Shown here piece after piece: positions 34,604-46,289 of a stretch of DNA of 64,000 nt; within the stretch, counting starts at the first letter, position 1; each line of letters opens with the position of its first letter. This DNA comes from Ophioceras dolichostomum (Eukaryota; Ascomycota; Sordariomycetes; Magnaporthales; Ophioceraceae): NCBI GenBank assembly GCA_003049485.1, contig PYST01000007.1, positions 1-64,000 of the forward strand, read 5' to 3'. The translations under genes and the position numbers were made by a program. The notes beneath the pieces were generated by a model, which worked only from the letters and a program-made list of their open reading frames with translations, had not been told where the DNA came from and ran no database searches.

Positions 34604-35877
34604 ATGCCTTTCTTCGCCTCTCCCGTCGACTCAACCCAGCTCTTCTACCGATACTACGTCCCAGATGGGATTGCCTTCAAGCCCGCCGCGGACCGGGCCG
34701 TTTCCTCCTCAACGGTCACGCTCGTGTTCCTCCACGGCTGGCCCATGTCGTCCCGCATGTACGAGCACCTCATGGTGCCGCTCTGCGAGACCTACCGCAT
34801 CCCCTGCGTGGCGCCCGACCGGCGCGGGTTCGGCAAGAGCGAGTGGAACAACGGACCCGCGTCGCCGCCCGTGACGTTCGACACGTTCGTGGCGGACAAT
34901 GTGGCGCTGCTCAAACACCTGGACGTGAAGGACCTGGTGTTCGTCGGGGCGAGCATGGGCTGCGGGGAGGCGCTGCTGACTTACCTGGCTAGCGAGTTCG
35001 TGAAGGAGCGCTGTAAGGTGAGTTGTCTATTCCTCGAACGATGCATGCCCTTTTATCACTGGGAGAAGAACCGGCCAGCCCGCCAGGTGAGAGTTCTAAA
35101 CGAATTACGTCTACTGACTGAGATGTGCTTCTTCAGGGGTTCATCTGGATGTCACCAAACCTCCCTTATCCCATACAGGTTCGTGGTTTCAGCCTCTCCA
35201 TCTATAACGTCAAGGCCTAGGTAGAAAAAGACACCGACACTGACGATATCACACACACACCTGGACAGACGCCAGCATGCCCAATCGCCCCGACAGTCGA
35301 GTCCGTCGACCAGGTCCTGCAAGCCATCCGCGACTCCCGCGCCGCGACCGTCTCGGTCTCGCTCCCCGGCATATTCGCCACGCACGTGTTGGCCGGCGAC
35401 CTGCCGCAGAAGACGCTGGAGATGTTCGAGCGCGTGGTCGACGACGCGGACCTCGTCGCGTTCGAGAAGACGGCGCTGATCCTGCGGCGGGAGCTCGCGG
35501 AGGAGCTCGAGCGCTTCGTCGCTGGTTGCTGTGGGGACCAGAACCAGAACCAGAATCAGAAGATCCTTCCGGTCCTGCACTTGCACGGCGACTCTGATGC
35601 GGCGATGCCGGTTGAGGCGGGGCCGAGGGAGATCAGGAGGATGGTTCCGTGGGTTGATCAGAGGGTGTATGAGAATGCTGGGCATGGTGAGTGAGCACCT
35701 GGATGGGTTTGGCATGATGCACCCGCCCACAAATTGACTTGTTTTTGCAGATGAGACGATCGATGCTAACGATAGGTCTCGACCTAATCAGGTCTGTTTT
35801 TGACGCATGCCAAACATGTGATTGAAGACATCGTCCGCTTCGTAGATGATATCACCGCGGCTAGAACGTCGTCTTGA
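34604..35877 (+). CDS. Alpha/beta-hydrolase fold protein
   Basis: Four exons (34604-35017, 35137-35178, 35269-35686, 35792-35877) join in frame to 319 residues. The second exon is only 42 nt and encodes GFIWMSPNLPYPIQ, a segment expected after the core beta-strand in this family. The oxyanion-hole motif FLHGWPMSS is at about 43-50. The nucleophile elbow GASMG places the catalytic Ser at about residue 117. A likely acid lies in LHGDSDA (about 260-262), and the catalytic His in ENAGHG (about 291). These match soluble hydrolases of the haloperoxidase/epoxide-hydrolase-like group; the substrate cannot be predicted. No signal peptide or membrane span is seen, so it is probably cytosolic. The bZIP-like gene follows on the same strand. 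Confidence 0.83.
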
Positions 35878-36329
35878 GGTGGCCTCAAGGATCTCAGGAG
35901 CTCTCATCAGAGGCTAAGTAAGAGACGTTGTTTGTACGCATGCCTAGTAAGGCTGAGAAGCATGGTCTGGAAATTTGTCCGTCTTATGCAGACTTATTTG
36001 TTAGTCGGTACTTCGCCAAACTCGGCTTGCCAAGTAGCTCTCCTAGCGCTTACATGCGTTTAGATACATCCTCTACTCTTATTTGACAGCTCCCACTTTA
36101 TCCGTTATGCTCCGGCGTCATGCCCAACTCCAACCACAAGAAGTATGTTGTCGCCAAGAGGCTAGCTATTCAACTGCAGTTATGCCAGCTTTCCCACAAC
36201 ATCGACGGACATTTTATTTCCCTCTCCGTTAGGTTTATGTGTCATTGCCCAAGTCACATCGTCGTATCAAACCAGCATAACGGAAACAAACCACTTCGAA
36301 AGCAGAAGGAACCCATCATCATATCCGGT
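35878..36329. other. Short intergenic region
   Basis: About 450 bases between the hydrolase stop and the chosen start of the bZIP-like gene. An in-frame ATG at 36120 is open through to 36330 and might extend the bZIP-like protein by 70 residues. That segment does not look like family sequence and is treated as 5' UTR. Confidence 0.4.
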
Positions 36330-37718
36330 ATGGAGCAGCAGACGGCTCGTACACGAACACGGCAGCGGATCCACAAGGAGCCGCCTCCGTTGGATGTACC
36401 CGACATAAACGACGATGCTGTTGAGAGGAAGAGAGTGCTGAATGTCTTGGCGCAGCGTCGTTATCGTAAGTCGCAGTCGGCACAGTTGAGGAGGGCGTAT
36501 TCTGTCGTCACAATGAGACGCGCTCAACGTGTATCTTGGACCCCCTGCCGTCACTAACAAGGCACAGGTGCACGGAAGAGGCAAAACCGGACTGCCGGGG
36601 ATGCGTCTCTCGTCTCGACTAGAGACAGTCTTCTGCCCCCTGGTCAACATCCTCTTCAGGAGGCAGGCAATCTTCAGCAGGGAGATGAAGCCTTGCCATC
36701 TGTCCCAGATGTGACCATCGTCGGAGATGGAATAGACCTAGACCTAGACCTTCAGTTCTCCTCGCATCTAGACCAGGCTGTGACAGCCATGGACAGCGAG
36801 CCCGGCACCGGCTCAGGGTCCATGAGTTTGAACAACAGCTCCTGGATGACGGCGGCGCTTGACGCTGTAATAGGACCATCATCTTCTCTCGCGGAGGTGT
36901 TTCTCGTCCAAGACATCGTCGACAGCAATGCCAGCAGTAGCGTCGCTGGTGATCGCACTACTGCCGCCAGCAACAGCTCAGGCTCAAACTCACCCCCTAC
37001 CGGAATCCCAGACCTGCCAGAGTCCATCGACCCCTCCCTCCTCTTCGGTGCTTCCTCCTCCTCAATATCATCATCATCATCAGCAAGCACCAGCACGACC
37101 GACACCTTCTCCTTCCCAGACACCTACCTCCTCCCCGTCCCCGAACTCACCCTCCTACGCGCATTCCTCCGCATCGCCCAACGACTCGGCTGCTCAAACA
37201 CAGTCTGGAACGCCGGCGCGCTCTCGCCCTTCTACACTCCCCCACAACAACAACAACAGCAATCTATCCCGTCGTCGTCATCACCATCATTACCACCAGC
37301 CGACTCCAGCCTTCTCCCAAAAGCATGGCAGCCCACCCGCCTCCAAGTCGTCGTCCCGCACCACCCGATGCTGGACTTCCTGCCCTGGCCCGCTGCGCGC
37401 GACCGCGCTATCCAGGTGTTCAGCCTGCCGGACGAGCTCCGGCCCGCGGGGGCGGCGGGGCCGATGGGCTTGTACAGCCTGGTGTACGACGTGGAGGACG
37501 CCGCGGAGGGGATGCGCATATACGGCGGGGATCCGTATGATCCTGCGGGCTGGGAGGTCGGGCAGGTGCTGTTTGAGAGGTGGTGGTTTATTTTTGATAG
37601 GGAGATTGTCGAGCAGAGTAATCAGTGGAGGAGTTTGAGAGGGGCGGCGAGGCTGAGGTTGGCGGATAGTGCTGGAGTTGGAGTTGAAACTGGAGCCGGA
37701 GCGGATGCTTTGGCTTGA
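36330..37718 (+). CDS. bZIP-like transcription factor with DUF3425 domain
   Basis: Two exons (36330-36465 and 36568-37718), 428 residues. The intron (36466-36567) runs GTAAGT...CACAG with an ACTAAC branch site. The spliced junction creates the basic region ERKRVLNVLAQRRYRARKRQ (about 33-52), which fits the fungal bZIP signature N-x2-A-x2-R-x-R. No leucine heptads follow it, so a canonical zipper is not visible. The middle is Ser/Asp/Gln-rich. The C-terminal third is a DUF3425 domain: HPMLDFLPWPAARDRA, then PYDPAGWEVG, then ERWWFIFDREIVEQSNQWRS. DUF3425 is typically found downstream of bZIP regions in filamentous fungi. A nuclear regulatory role is inferred; targets are unknown. The start could alternatively be 36120 in the same frame. 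Confidence 0.8.
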
Positions 37719-39735
37719 GATGGAGTGCGTTGTCAATAGCCTGCTGGGGTGAATGTCGGCTGGTTCCTAACAAATTTTCCAATTGATTGTCGCCATGCTA
37801 AGGGTAGTTCTTGAATGCTTGTTAGGCTCCCCACTTTGGTCCATTTATCTGATCATGGTCATCAGCCTTGGCCTCTCAAGGCCTTCCAGTCTCTGTAGCC
37901 TGTCACAGCATCGCAAACCCAAAAGACGAGACGATGCTGCCGAGGTTATTTTTGTCCCCTTCCTTTCTGCCTTCCTCGGCGCACTGCGCGGTGTATTCGG
38001 AATACCGGATCTACACCCAGCCAGGCTTTCATGTGTTTGCAAAACGCCGGCCATTACTGTTTCCGCGCTCACGTTACGGTGGTATGTGTGTCTCACGACA
38101 GTGTGGGCGATTTCGCCGCGAATAATCGCTCCAGTGGACCTGGAGGTTGTCACCGCAACGAACAACGTGATGCGCTTCTCATGCCTGTTGGTTCCCAACA
38201 CCCACTCGACACCTATCAATTCGTAATTGCCATTAATATCACAGGCAGATAACATTTGTGCAAATGCCATGCGGCATTGGTAGGGGCGGGCTCGTCCCGA
38301 AATCCAGGTTCCCAAAGCCACGGCCTCCCTCCCGAGAGCGGGAAACTCTTGGTGGTGGGGTAGCCTTGAGGTACCACAGTGGGGTTCCGATCCCGCGTTG
38401 TGTGTGCCTTCAAGCTCCGCGAAATCATCGGGGTCGGGGGAAGCAATTCGTCTCCGGCCGTGTGAAAAGCCGGAAGGGACGGAAGGGAGAAATCAAGATG
38501 ATCACAACTTTTGGAACAAATCAAAAGAGACAAATCTAAACGGTGTTGATGATCAACTGGCCGATATAGGACCACAAACAGGTTGGGTCCCAGAAAAACA
38601 TGCATGGATTCTCTCAAGACAAAAGAGCGGTGGCATGCTAGCTCCCCTACATGTACTACCCCTCCCTGCAAGTTTTGGTGGGGGTGGTCCTGTGCAAAGG
38701 GCGGGCATGTCACCACGATCGGGCGCGGGGCACGCTCTCAACAAGGACAACGGCGGCCGGCCCATTCAATAAGCATTCCGGAGCTGGGCTCGGCCAATGA
38801 AACATCTGGACACTTTAGGAGTGCAGGTCGAACCTGCAGGTGTGACGGTGTTGCATTTACTTTTTTTTGCCATTGCCTTCAATTCGATCCTGCTAACGGA
38901 ACACTTCTTGGGTGTGCCGTTGGAGGCTAAACATACCGGGGTCCTGAGTCGTACCGTCCTAACAGAACGGCGAGGAAGAGGAAAACCTGTGAGTTGCGGC
39001 GAACACAAACGGTCTTCCGACCTTCCTTTGTGAGGGATTGAGGCACTCAACCATATTTTTCTCCCCCTTGACAACAGTCCTCTCTACTTCCTTACCTTTT
39101 TTCTCTTCTTTCCTTCCTCCAGTTCTCCCCGGAGGTGCTCCACTGCACCGTCTCCGTCATTGCACGTCACGAGCAGGGCGAGTTCTGTCCCAGTGAGATT
39201 GTTCAAGGTGAGAAATAAGAACAAAAAATAGAGTCAAATCGGGCCAACACCAGCCTGCTCTGTTTGAACTCCAATGCGTCTTCATTTCAGCCCTCCTGCC
39301 TCCCCCTGAGGATTTTGGCTTTTGAACGCCGCTCAGGGTCGCCGTCACTAGACCAGACCGCCTCTTTGTTACCACTCTGCACCGTGGGTCGGTCGGCCCT
39401 CCAGTGGCCCGGTTGTGTCGTTTCGTTTCGGGCCATGCTTTTTGTCCTGGCTAAAAGGGCTGGGCTGGGACGGACGAACAATGGCCGTTCTTTCACCCTC
39501 TTTTTTGCTCCGCGAGTTACCCACGTTGCTGGCCAGTGGGTGGTCTCTTGAAGGTGTCGTTTCACTAACTTGTAGTGTGCCTATTGGCTCCAGATTGTGC
39601 AGGTTACAAGATCGTTTCCTAGCTAGGAGCTCTGCCTACGTCGAGTGCACTTGAGACGCAGTTCTCGAGCTTCATTGCCCATCCTCCCACCCCTCCCTCC
39701 TCTCCTCCCAAGTCGCCACGGCGCCAGCAGCAAAA
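37719..39735. other. Intergenic region upstream of methylenetetrahydrofolate reductase
   Basis: About 2 kb with no supportable gene. A C/T-rich stretch occurs at 39060-39130, and further C/T-rich sequence occurs at 39680-39712, immediately before the next start codon. These are consistent with promoter and 5' UTR of the MTHFR gene. An inverted repeat around 38822-38838 (GCAGGTCGAACCTGC) was noted and has no evident meaning. Confidence 0.45.
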
Positions 39736-41735
39736 ATGCATATTCGAGAGATGCTCGCCGAGGCCGAAAGGTCGTCCAACCCATCCTTTTCGTTCGAGTA
39801 CTTCCCTCCCAAGACGGCGCAGGGTGTGCAGAATCTCTACGGGCGCATGGAGAGCATGTACCACTTTGGACCCAAGTTCATCGACATCACATGGGGCGCC
39901 GGCGGGCACGTCGCCGAGCTGACATGCGAGATGGTTGTCCAGGCTCAGACCTACTTCGGCCTCGAGACGTGCATGCACCTCACCTGCACCGACATGGGCG
40001 AGGAGAAGGTCAACGACGCCCTGAAGAAGGCCTACAAGGCCGGCTGCACCAACATCCTGGCGCTAAGGGGCGACCCTCCCCGCGACAAGGAGAAGTGGGA
40101 GGCTTCCGATGACAGGTTCCGCTACGCTCGCGACCTGGTTGAGCATATTCGCAAGACTTACGGCGACCATTTCGACATCGGTGTTGCCGGCTACCCAGAG
40201 GGCTGCGACGACAATAAGGACGAGGACATACTATTAGACCACCTCAAGGAGAAGGTCGACATGGGAGCCTCGTTCATCGTCACTCAGATGTTCTACGATG
40301 CGGACAACTTCCTGCGCTGGGTCGGTCGCGTACGCGAGAGGGGTATCAGCGTGCCAATCATTCCTGGCATCATGCCCATCGCGACCTACGCCAGCTTCCT
40401 CCGTCGCGCGAACCACATGCAAGCCAGGATCCCGGAGGAATGGATGCAGCGCCTCGAGCCGGTCAAGAACGACGATCTCGCAGTCCGTGAATTGGGGAAG
40501 ACGCTCGTTGTCGAGATGTGCCGCAAGATCATGGCGGGAGGCATCAGGCACCTCCACTTCTACACGATGAACCTACAACAGGCCACCACCATGGTCTTGG
40601 ACGAGCTCGACTGGCTACCTTCGGCGAGGAGGCCGCTTAAGCAGGCCTTGCCGTGGAAGCAATCGCTGGGGCTCGGCCGTCGCGACGAGGACGTGCGGCC
40701 CATATTCTGGCGCAACCGCAACAAGTCGTACGTGACGCGGACGCAGGACTGGGACGAGTTCCCCAACGGCCGCTGGGGCGACTCGAGGTCCCCCGCCTTC
40801 GGCGAGCTGGACGCGTACGGCATCGGCCTGGTCGGCACCAACGAGCAGAACCGCAAGAAGTACGGCGAGCCCAAGTCCGTGAAAGAGGTGGCGGACCTGT
40901 TCGTCCGGTACGTCCTGAACGAGGTCCCCACCCTGCCGTGGAGCGAGGCGCCCCTGACGGCAGAGGCCGACCTGATCAAGAACGACCTGATCGACCTCAA
41001 CCGGCGGGGCCTCATCACCATCAACTCGCAGCCGGCCGTCAACGGCGCCAAGTCGTCGGACCCCGTCCACGGCTGGGGCCCGCCGAACGGCTACTGCTAC
41101 CAGAAGGCGTACCTGGAGCTGCTAGTCCACCCGGACGTGTTCCCAGAGATGAAGGCGCGCATCGAGGCCCACCCGGACCTCACGTACTATGCCGTGACGA
41201 AGTCCGGGAACCTGCGGACGAACGCGACGTATGATGGCCCCAATGCCGTCACCTGGGGCGTGTTTCCCGGGAAGGAGATCGTCCAACCCACCGTTGTTGA
41301 GAGCATCAGCTTCCTCGCTTGGAAGGACGAGGCGTTCTCGCTCGGCATGGACTGGGCGCGCTGCCACGAGGCCGGCTCCTCAAGCAGGGTCCTCATCCAG
41401 GGGATGATGGAGAAGTGGTATCTTGTGAATATTGGTATGTGTAGCCTTCTTCTCATCCGCTGTCGTTGTTGACTTGTCGGTGCTTTCACGGGACGCAGAC
41501 GCTGTCTGACCAAACTGAACATATGCTTACACTGGCGCGCCTTGCAGTGAACAACGATTTCCATTCGCCCAGGATAATCTTCGACACCATCCAAGATCTG
41601 AAGGTTCCAGACCTGGAGACGGAGATACAACCCGCGCTCGCCGTGAAGCCAGAGCCGGTGACGAACGGTGTGAACGGCGAGCACAAGACCGAGACCGCCG
41701 TCAAGGAGGACGCCGCCATCGCCGTGGCTGCTTAA
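39736..41735 (+). CDS. MET13: Methylenetetrahydrofolate reductase
   Basis: Two exons (39736-41434 and 41548-41735), 628 residues. The intron is 41435-41547, GT-AG, phase 1. The enzyme reduces 5,10-methylenetetrahydrofolate to 5-methyltetrahydrofolate, the methyl donor for methionine synthesis, in the cytosol. The N-terminal FAD-binding catalytic barrel (about 1-300) shows FSFEYFPPKTAQGVQNLYGR, FIDITWGAGG, NILALRGDPPRD and FIVTQMFYDADNF. The C-terminal regulatory domain includes EDVRPIFWRNRNKSYV, ITINSQPAVNG, HGWGPPNGYCYQKAYLEL and TWGVFPGKEIVQPT, as in eukaryotic enzymes that respond to S-adenosylmethionine. Fungi usually have two paralogues; this one resembles the yeast Met13 type (conserved EYF-PKT-QGVQNLY). 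A Lys/Glu/Ala-rich tail after about residue 590 is variable in the family. The ATG follows a run of A (CAAAAATG), good context. Confidence 0.95.
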
Positions 41736-42914
41736 TGAAACGAACTAGCGAGCTTTTCCTTTTACCGGCCTACATATACTATTAGCTATCTATACCTTCC
41801 GATTCTATATCCTTTCTTGGAAATTTCAACATCCAAAGAAAGCACGTCGACGGCGTTACGGACCATTCAACGGTTCCTAAACCTTTTAACTCTTTTTTTT
41901 TCTTCCCACATCTCCCTACGAACCAACCGGGCATATTCTGTAGGGCGTTAAATAGGTATCTTTTATAGGAGTTCATCTTTTCTTTTTCTTTTTTGGAATT
42001 TACTGGTGCAAATTTGGAGCAAGACGGGTCAGGGGAATGGATGAGGGAGAGGGGCCAAACGGAAAGACTGGTATCCAAGATTTCCTAAGGGCGAACTTTT
42101 TCAACAAAAAAGGGGGCTGGGCTGGCGACGAAGGACGGGGACTCCATGGTACTTTCCCTATCTTGGGAAGGAAAGAGGTGTTCAACGGAAAAGATGGGAT
42201 GTTTTATGAGGGTTTTTCTTTTCATGATGACTTAAACGACCAAAAAAACAAGGGAGTAAGGGCATGCATGCATGGTATAAAATATCTCAACGATACCCCT
42301 TCTTCTTTGGAAACATTCCCATGAGCGAGTGGAAGAGAGAACCCAAAAATGAGAAAGACACGAGCTTGTTGTCAGGTTTCGGTACATAACCTCGCCAACT
42401 CAGCTGATGAAGTATTATGGATCGTGTACGTGGTCTGACCGGGAGCAGAGGAGGACAATGGGGCCGACTACCTTCCATTGCCGTTTCCGCATACGTTGGG
42501 ACGATCCAGGGAGGTTGCTCGTCCGCTCGGTTTTTGCACCATTCTCACGGATAGTAAGAAGTTGTTCTCTAGGGATTTAAAAACCGTACCCTCGCTGATA
42601 ATTACATGATCAAATTGATAAGACATGGACATTAAAAAACAGCCTCGCTGGGTGACCTCGGAATGCAATGAAATGAACTTTTCCCCAAACAAACATCGTG
42701 AGGAGAGTGCGTACGCCAAGGAGAAAGAGATGAATGGAGATGCCAAACTGACTGACTGACCCGAACGTAACAGAAACCCTAGAACCCTGATGAACGAAGA
42801 TGAAGGTGATGACGCGGATGCCAACACGAGGCGAGGGTATCAAGAATAGCAATGCAGACTTGTTAGATGGACTTAACACACAGACTCTCAAAAGAGACAG
42901 AACAGACAGAAACA
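41736..42914. other. Convergent 3' intergenic region
   Basis: About 1.2 kb between the 3' ends of the MTHFR and DUF300 genes. T-rich stretches occur at 41889-41902 and 41970-41995. No gene is supportable. Confidence 0.45.
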
Positions 42915-45391
42915 TCAGAGATGCTTCTGCCTCCCCGGCTGCCGCTCCGTCGTGCCCCACACGTTCCGGAACTCCTCGTCCTCGTCGATGTCGTACCGCG
43001 GGGACACGTCGACGGGCGTATGCGCATCCTCGTCGTCGTCGTCGTCGTCTGCTGCGGCCCCGGACCCCATTGCTGCTGTGGCAGCCGCCGCCGCCGCCGC
43101 CCAGTGGCTCGTCTCCTCCGCGTGGCTGACGCCGGCGTTGTCGGACGTCGTTCCTCCTCTTGACGATATGAGGGCCGCGGTCTCGGCGTATTCCCGCTCG
43201 TCATCATCTTCTTCTCCGGGCTTCGAGACGTCGAAGTTGAGCTCTGAAAGGTCTGGCTTGGCGTCGTCGTCGGCCTGCACGCCGGGCCGGCGCGTTCCGT
43301 GCGGTGATGTCGCCCGTCCGGCGTCGGTGCTGCTCTGACCCTGGCCTTGACCCTGGGCCTGGGTTTGTTTTTGCTTGCCCTTGGACTTCTTCTTATGTCT
43401 GCTGCTGCTGCTCGCCACAAGGGCGCCTTCGTCGTCGTCTGGGGCCTGCTGCTGCTGAGGGGGTTGTGTCTTCCTCGGCCGGCGGGAGTCGACGGCTAAC
43501 GAGGAACGTATGAGGGCGGAGGCGCTGGAGCGGTGGCCTTCGTAGGAGAATGTGGGACTGGGACGTCGGTTCCATTCTCGCGTGGGGACGTTTGCGGGAA
43601 CGACGGGGTACTGTCATAGCAGTCAGTAGCCGCGGCTTATTGGGGGAGATGGGGACGAGACATAGCATGGGGGATATCCCGTGCCGTTTGACTTACATTC
43701 CAATCCCCGAACTCCAGCTTCCTCGCTTTGTCGTAGAGCAGCTCTTCATCTGGGTCCAGGGCAGGGTCTTCATCCATCGTGCCAGCGCCGCCGCCGACCT
43801 TCGTGGCCGAATTCGACCGGCTAGGCCCACCGTTGGAGCCGGAGCCGGAGCCCGACGCCGCCGTGCGGGACTGATCGCCCAACAGAGGCGTGTACGGATT
43901 TATCTCGGCGCTGATCTCGCCTGGCTTGGGGATCCAGTATTTGCCCTTCCCGCCGCGCTCGTACCGCATGCCGGCGTTGATGCGAGCCATGCGGGAAGAC
44001 GAGCCCTCGTGGGCCATGATCTTGTCGCGCGAGTCGAAGAGGCGGTAGGCGTACTTGTCGCCCTTGAACGTCTCCTTCGAGTCCTCTATCAGGTCGCGCA
44101 CGCCGAACGAGTCGCGCAGGGCGTACTTGACCGGCATGCGGGCGACCTCGACCGAGTCGTCGGCGAAGTCGTGCCACGAGAAGGCGTACCAGTGCCAGAC
44201 GGCGAAGAAGGGCATCTCGATACAGATGAGGAAGTCCTGGATCGCGGCCGCCAGGTTGTCCGCGCTGTAGCCCTCCACCCCGTCCGAGATCGCGCCCAGC
44301 CAGACGAGGATGGACAGGAAAAAGCCCTGCCAGTACGAAGCGAAGATGATGAGCTTGATGCAGAGGAACTTGGGGACCGGCCGGAAGGGCTTCAGGTCGT
44401 GGTGCGTGCAGACCCAGAACAGGCCCAGGCAGTACAGGCTGATGGTCATGCTGATGTTGTAGAGGAGTCCGCTCCACATGTACCCGGAGTCGAGGCCCAG
44501 GTAGCCCTCGTGGTACGTGCCGGTGGCCTTCATGATGACGGCTGCGAGGGCGAGTATAGGCTTCAGCCACGCGTACTGCAGGATGCCGCGCTTGATGGCA
44601 AGGAACGTGTACGGGTCGGAGATGTCTGCTGGGGGCAGCACGTGGTTCATCGGCCAGAGCTGGTTGACGGGTTCGCGGCCGTGCGTCATGATGATCAGGG
44701 ACCGCTCGCCGCCCAGGTAGTTGATCAGGAGCTGGAAGAACGTGTAGATGGTGAAGGCCTTCATAATGTGGATGGCGGTGGTTTCTGGTTAGCATCCTCT
44801 CTCTTATCATCCTCCGTGTTTCCCTTACCCTCCTGCTCAAGCTCATACATACCTCGTAGATATCTCGGACCGGGTCAAACCAGGCGGAAAGTGCCACGGA
44901 TACCATACTCGACCAGGACGAGATCGAATACAGAGGTACCCTATGGTAATTTGCGTAGGCGGTTAGCATCTGTCGACTAGTCGTCAAAGGAAGGTGATGC
45001 GGGGAACAGGGGCTCTCCTCCGTACATGAGCAGGATCCGAACGACATATCGTTGGAGTAGTGGCTTTCGATAGTTTTTGCTGTGATAGGCTGTTAGATAC
45101 TTCTATCGGCGTCGTGTGGGGGGCTACATCTATGGGGTCGTCGGAGGCACGAACGTTTGAAGCCATATCGAGCTACAAGCGGAGAAGCGTTATCATGTCA
45201 GTGTTGACTTCCACAGAAACAATGGGTCATAGAAGGAGCCTGAAAGGATGAAGATTCCTATCTAGGAGAGTGAGTGCCTCTTACACCATGGATGCGAGCG
45301 TTGCTAACAAGGACGCGACGCCCGCCACGGCCGTGAGGGCACTGGCGAGCTTCTGTCCCGTCCCCCCTCCCTCCGCAACAGCATCGGCCAT
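42915..45391 (-). CDS. DUF300 / OST-alpha / TMEM184-family multispan membrane protein
   Basis: Six exons on the minus strand: 45391-45285, 45172-45155, 45079-45026, 44940-44853, 44758-43697 and 43610-42915, 674 residues. Frame is preserved at every junction. Exon 2 is only 18 nt, yet the spliced product reads LASMVSIWLQTKNYRKPLLQ, the expected start of the family's first membrane repeat. Core motifs include RDIYEAFTIYTFFQLLINYL, GGERSLIIM, LAIKRGILQYAWLKP, YNISMTISLYCLGLFW and EMPFFAVWHWYAFSW, with about seven hydrophobic helices in residues 15-300. LEFGDWNYPV closes the conserved part. The rest is a hydrophilic tail with Gln, Lys and Asp/Glu runs. Related proteins include animal organic-solute transporter alpha and TMEM184 and uncharacterised vacuolar proteins in yeasts; transport is an inference. 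Intron 4 ends AAG. The start is the first in-frame ATG. Confidence 0.9.
45155..45172 (-). other. 18-nt internal exon of the DUF300 gene
   Basis: It is bounded by TTGTAG on the acceptor side and GTTCGT on the donor side. It supplies the last base of one codon, five whole codons (SIWLQ) and two bases of the next. Skipping it keeps the frame, because 18 is divisible by three, but deletes the conserved SIWLQT segment in the first membrane helix. Confidence 0.75.
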
Positions 45392-46289
45392 CCTGAAGAC
45401 CGACCCAGCTTGGGGAAGCTCTAGCTCAAATTCTTCCAGCAACGACGAAGGCGAGGTGTTCGTCAAGGCTGGGCGTCGTCGAATGTCATCTCTCGGTCGG
45501 CAGAAGATAAGCCCTAATTCTGGGGAGTATCCCAGGGCTATCAACGAGGGCGGCGGCGTAGAGGAGTAGGTAAGGACTAAAGTTGCAGCGACGGGCAGCT
45601 TCGTTGAGCCCCTATCTGTGATTGATGACGCGCACTGCTGGTGTCATCGTGATCCGAGGAACCAATGGGCGGCTTGGGGCGCGGCGGAGCTGATCGGTTG
45701 AAACAAAACGGCACAGGGCGACTGCGGCGGGGGAGCGTACGTTAGTGGGCCTGCATGGGCCGCAAATCGGCCTGGGAATAAAAATAATGCGTCGCAACGA
45801 AAGAGGTCACAGTTGCAATCATCACTTTTTGGTAATTATCACGTTTGGCTGATTCACATTTCACAAGCTCAGAGAGCGCTGGAAAGAGACAGGGAACAGG
45901 GGGCAGATGACAAGCCACGTCACCCCGGTAGCGTAGTATTAGTGGATGATTAGTGGATGGCAACCGTATTCGCCCACCATTGTGCAGTCGGTGACGCGCC
46001 AATGCTGCAAGCTCCATCTGAGAGAGCTCTAGCCTCGAACCACGTTCACGAGCTCGAAATTCCCGAACCATTGGGCCGTCACCTTTAGATTCTTGACCGA
46101 TATTTCGTCCTCACAGTCTCTAGATTGCTTTTCTCCTCCCATCAAGGCGCAAAACTTTTAGTTGCGGGCGGAAGATGGCCCCGGATTTAACTGCGCATCT
46201 TTTGCTTTTGCTATGATCGATGAGGTGCAGCTAGGGTTGGTGCGACGGAGCTGCTGCTGGTGGTGCTGCCGACCGTCCACACCGAGACG
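45392..46289. other. Divergent promoter region between the DUF300 and CSF1 genes
   Basis: About 900 bases shared by two genes that start in opposite directions. I see no convincing TATA element or gene. An earlier ATG at 46174 (reading MAPDLTAHLL) is out of frame with CSF1 and could act as an upstream ORF; this is not supported further. Confidence 0.45.

Noticed and set aside
38822..38838. Inverted repeat GCAGGTCGAACCTGC as a T-arm or operator
   Set aside because: A short perfect palindrome with no associated gene structure; no tRNA fold around it and no known fungal operator of this form.
43550..44980. Long open frame of 476 codons on the plus strand
   Set aside because: It is antisense to the well-supported DUF300 gene and its translation is the Val/Arg/Asp-rich composition typical of a frame shadow in GC-rich coding DNA.
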